Below, in pieces: positions 63,436 to 64,000 of a stretch of 64,000 bases of DNA. The position numbers and the translations under genes are program-made. The notes beneath the pieces are model-generated. The model was not told the origin of the DNA and made no database searches. It saw only the letters and a program-made list of their open reading frames with translations. Every line of letters starts with the position of its first letter. Within the stretch, counting starts at the first letter, position 1. This DNA comes from Brenneria izadpanahii (GTDB taxonomy: Bacteria > Pseudomonadota > Gammaproteobacteria > Enterobacterales > Enterobacteriaceae): NCBI RefSeq assembly GCF_017569925.1, contig NZ_CP050854.1:5084001-5148000 (forward strand), written 5' to 3'.

Positions 63436-64000
63436 ATGGCCACCTTGCATACCCCGCGTCCTTTTGCCGTACTCCATCGCATGGCGGCCGTCGCCGCGGT
63501 TGCGATAACGCTGGCTTACGCCGGCCTGGTCAACGCGCAGCCGTTGAAAGTGGCCATCGTGATGGCCGGTAATATCACCGACCACTCGTTTAATCAGTCC
63601 GGCTACGAGGGCGTGATGCAGGCGGGCAAGGCGCTGGGGATCGAAGTCGCCTACAGCGAGAAAGTGCCCCAGCCCGATCAGGCGCAGGCTTTGTCGGACT
63701 ATGCCCGCCGCGGCTATGACATCGTGATCGGTCACGGCGGCGAGTTTCAGGACGCGGTTGACCGGGTCGCCAGACGCAACGCCGACACGCAATTCCTGAT
63801 CGTCAACGGAACGAAAAGCGGCGGCAACGTCTCCACGCTGGCGTTTGACATGAAAGATATGGGCTACGTCATCGGCTATATCGGCGGTAAAAGCTCGCAA
63901 ACCGGCGTCGGCGGATTTATCGGCGCGCAGAAAATCAAAGCCTACACCGACCTGAACGACGGTTTTGTCGAAGGCTTTATGGCCGCCCGCCCGGACGGCA
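63436..64000 (+). CDS. BMP-family ABC transporter substrate-binding protein (3' end outside window)
   Basis: The visible 188 codons start with a Sec signal (MAAVAAVAITLAYAGLVNAQ) without a lipobox, then the BMP/PnrA/Med signature LKVAIVMAGNITDHSFNQSG. GYDIVIGHGGEFQDAV and IGGKSSQTGVGGFIGA also fit. BMP proteins bind nucleosides or related heterocycles for import. An AGGAG site lies 7 bases upstream of the start. Its promoter copies the layout of the operon before it, so the ligand may be related, perhaps a purine breakdown product; the rest of the transporter lies outside the window. Confidence 0.85.
   Translation, partial: MATLHTPRPFAVLHRMAAVAAVAITLAYAGLVNAQPLKVAIVMAGNITDHSFNQSGYEGVMQAGKALGIEVAYSEKVPQPDQAQALSDYARRGYDIVIGHGGEFQDAVDRVARRNADTQFLIVNGTKSGGNVSTLAFDMKDMGYVIGYIGGKSSQTGVGGFIGAQKIKAYTDLNDGFVEGFMAARPDG

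Noticed and set aside
1..64000. CRISPR arrays, rRNA or tRNA genes, prophage or intact transposase genes
   Set aside because: No regularly spaced repeats, tRNA cloverleaf or rRNA sequence, integrase or transposase frame was recognised by reading.

Overview
The window is a piece of enterobacterial chromosome. Gene content and order point to a soft-rot or tree-associated Pectobacteriaceae member close to Brenneria, Pectobacterium or Dickeya. Evidence is the ugp tail, trmL next to cpxAR/cpxP, kdgK behind a KdgR-type operator, the yhjD/kdgK/yhjJ/dctA/yhjK/bcs backbone, and copies of a TATACCCAATGGATTT-type repeat. The species call is inference; nothing was searched.

Layout. 1-2.65 kb: end of the glycerol-3-phosphate importer operon (ugpE partial, ugpC, ugpQ). 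2.7-7.6 kb: an AEC permease, yhhA, trmL, and two overlapping exported proteins of unknown role (a DUF3142-type protein and a 725-residue helical protein). 7.8-10.65 kb: the Cpx envelope-stress locus, with cpxA and cpxR facing cpxP, a CpxR box between them and a CpxQ-like sRNA in the cpxP 3' UTR. 11.2-14.2 kb: a Tat-exported flavoprotein reductase and the MFS exporter yhhS. 14.7-19.1 kb: yhjD, a tautomerase, kdgK and yhjJ. 19.9-28.5 kb: acrD and an oligopeptide-type ABC importer whose fused ATPase gene is interrupted by an in-frame stop; this block sits between yhjJ and dctA, which are neighbours in E. coli. 28.6-45 kb: dctA, a yhjK homologue lacking its EAL domain, bcsGFE, and the divergent bcsRQABC, which has no bcsZ and a frameshift near the end of bcsC. 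45.2-47.9 kb: a solitary HicB and an old-yellow-enzyme-type Fe-S flavoenzyme. 48-55.1 kb: a minus-strand operon of an RpiR-type regulator, a VanX/DdpX dipeptidase and a complete dipeptide-type ABC importer. 55.4-57.05 kb: an NAD(P)-binding oxidoreductase divergent from a LysR regulator. 57.1-64 kb: a nitrogen-type catabolic block.

The most interesting part is 57.1-64 kb. A family-3 amino-acid-type ABC importer, an M20 amidohydrolase/carbamoylase, a DUF1989 protein and an XRE-cupin regulator form one tightly packed operon, followed by a separate BMP-family binding protein that runs off the window. Both transcription units start with a sigma-54-like -24/-12 element, followed about 20 bp later by the same palindrome CAAGTTACTTG in the context CAAGTTACTTGAAwGAAA. 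A partial NtrC-like site lies about 155 bp upstream of the first promoter. I read this as a nitrogen-controlled scavenging regulon for a ureido-, carbamoyl- or guanidino-type compound, with the XRE-cupin protein as the likely local repressor. The substrate is unknown.

The cellulose locus carries three separate lesions or absences (no bcsZ, bcsC frameshift, yhjK without EAL), suggesting that cellulose export and its c-di-GMP control are changed or decaying here.
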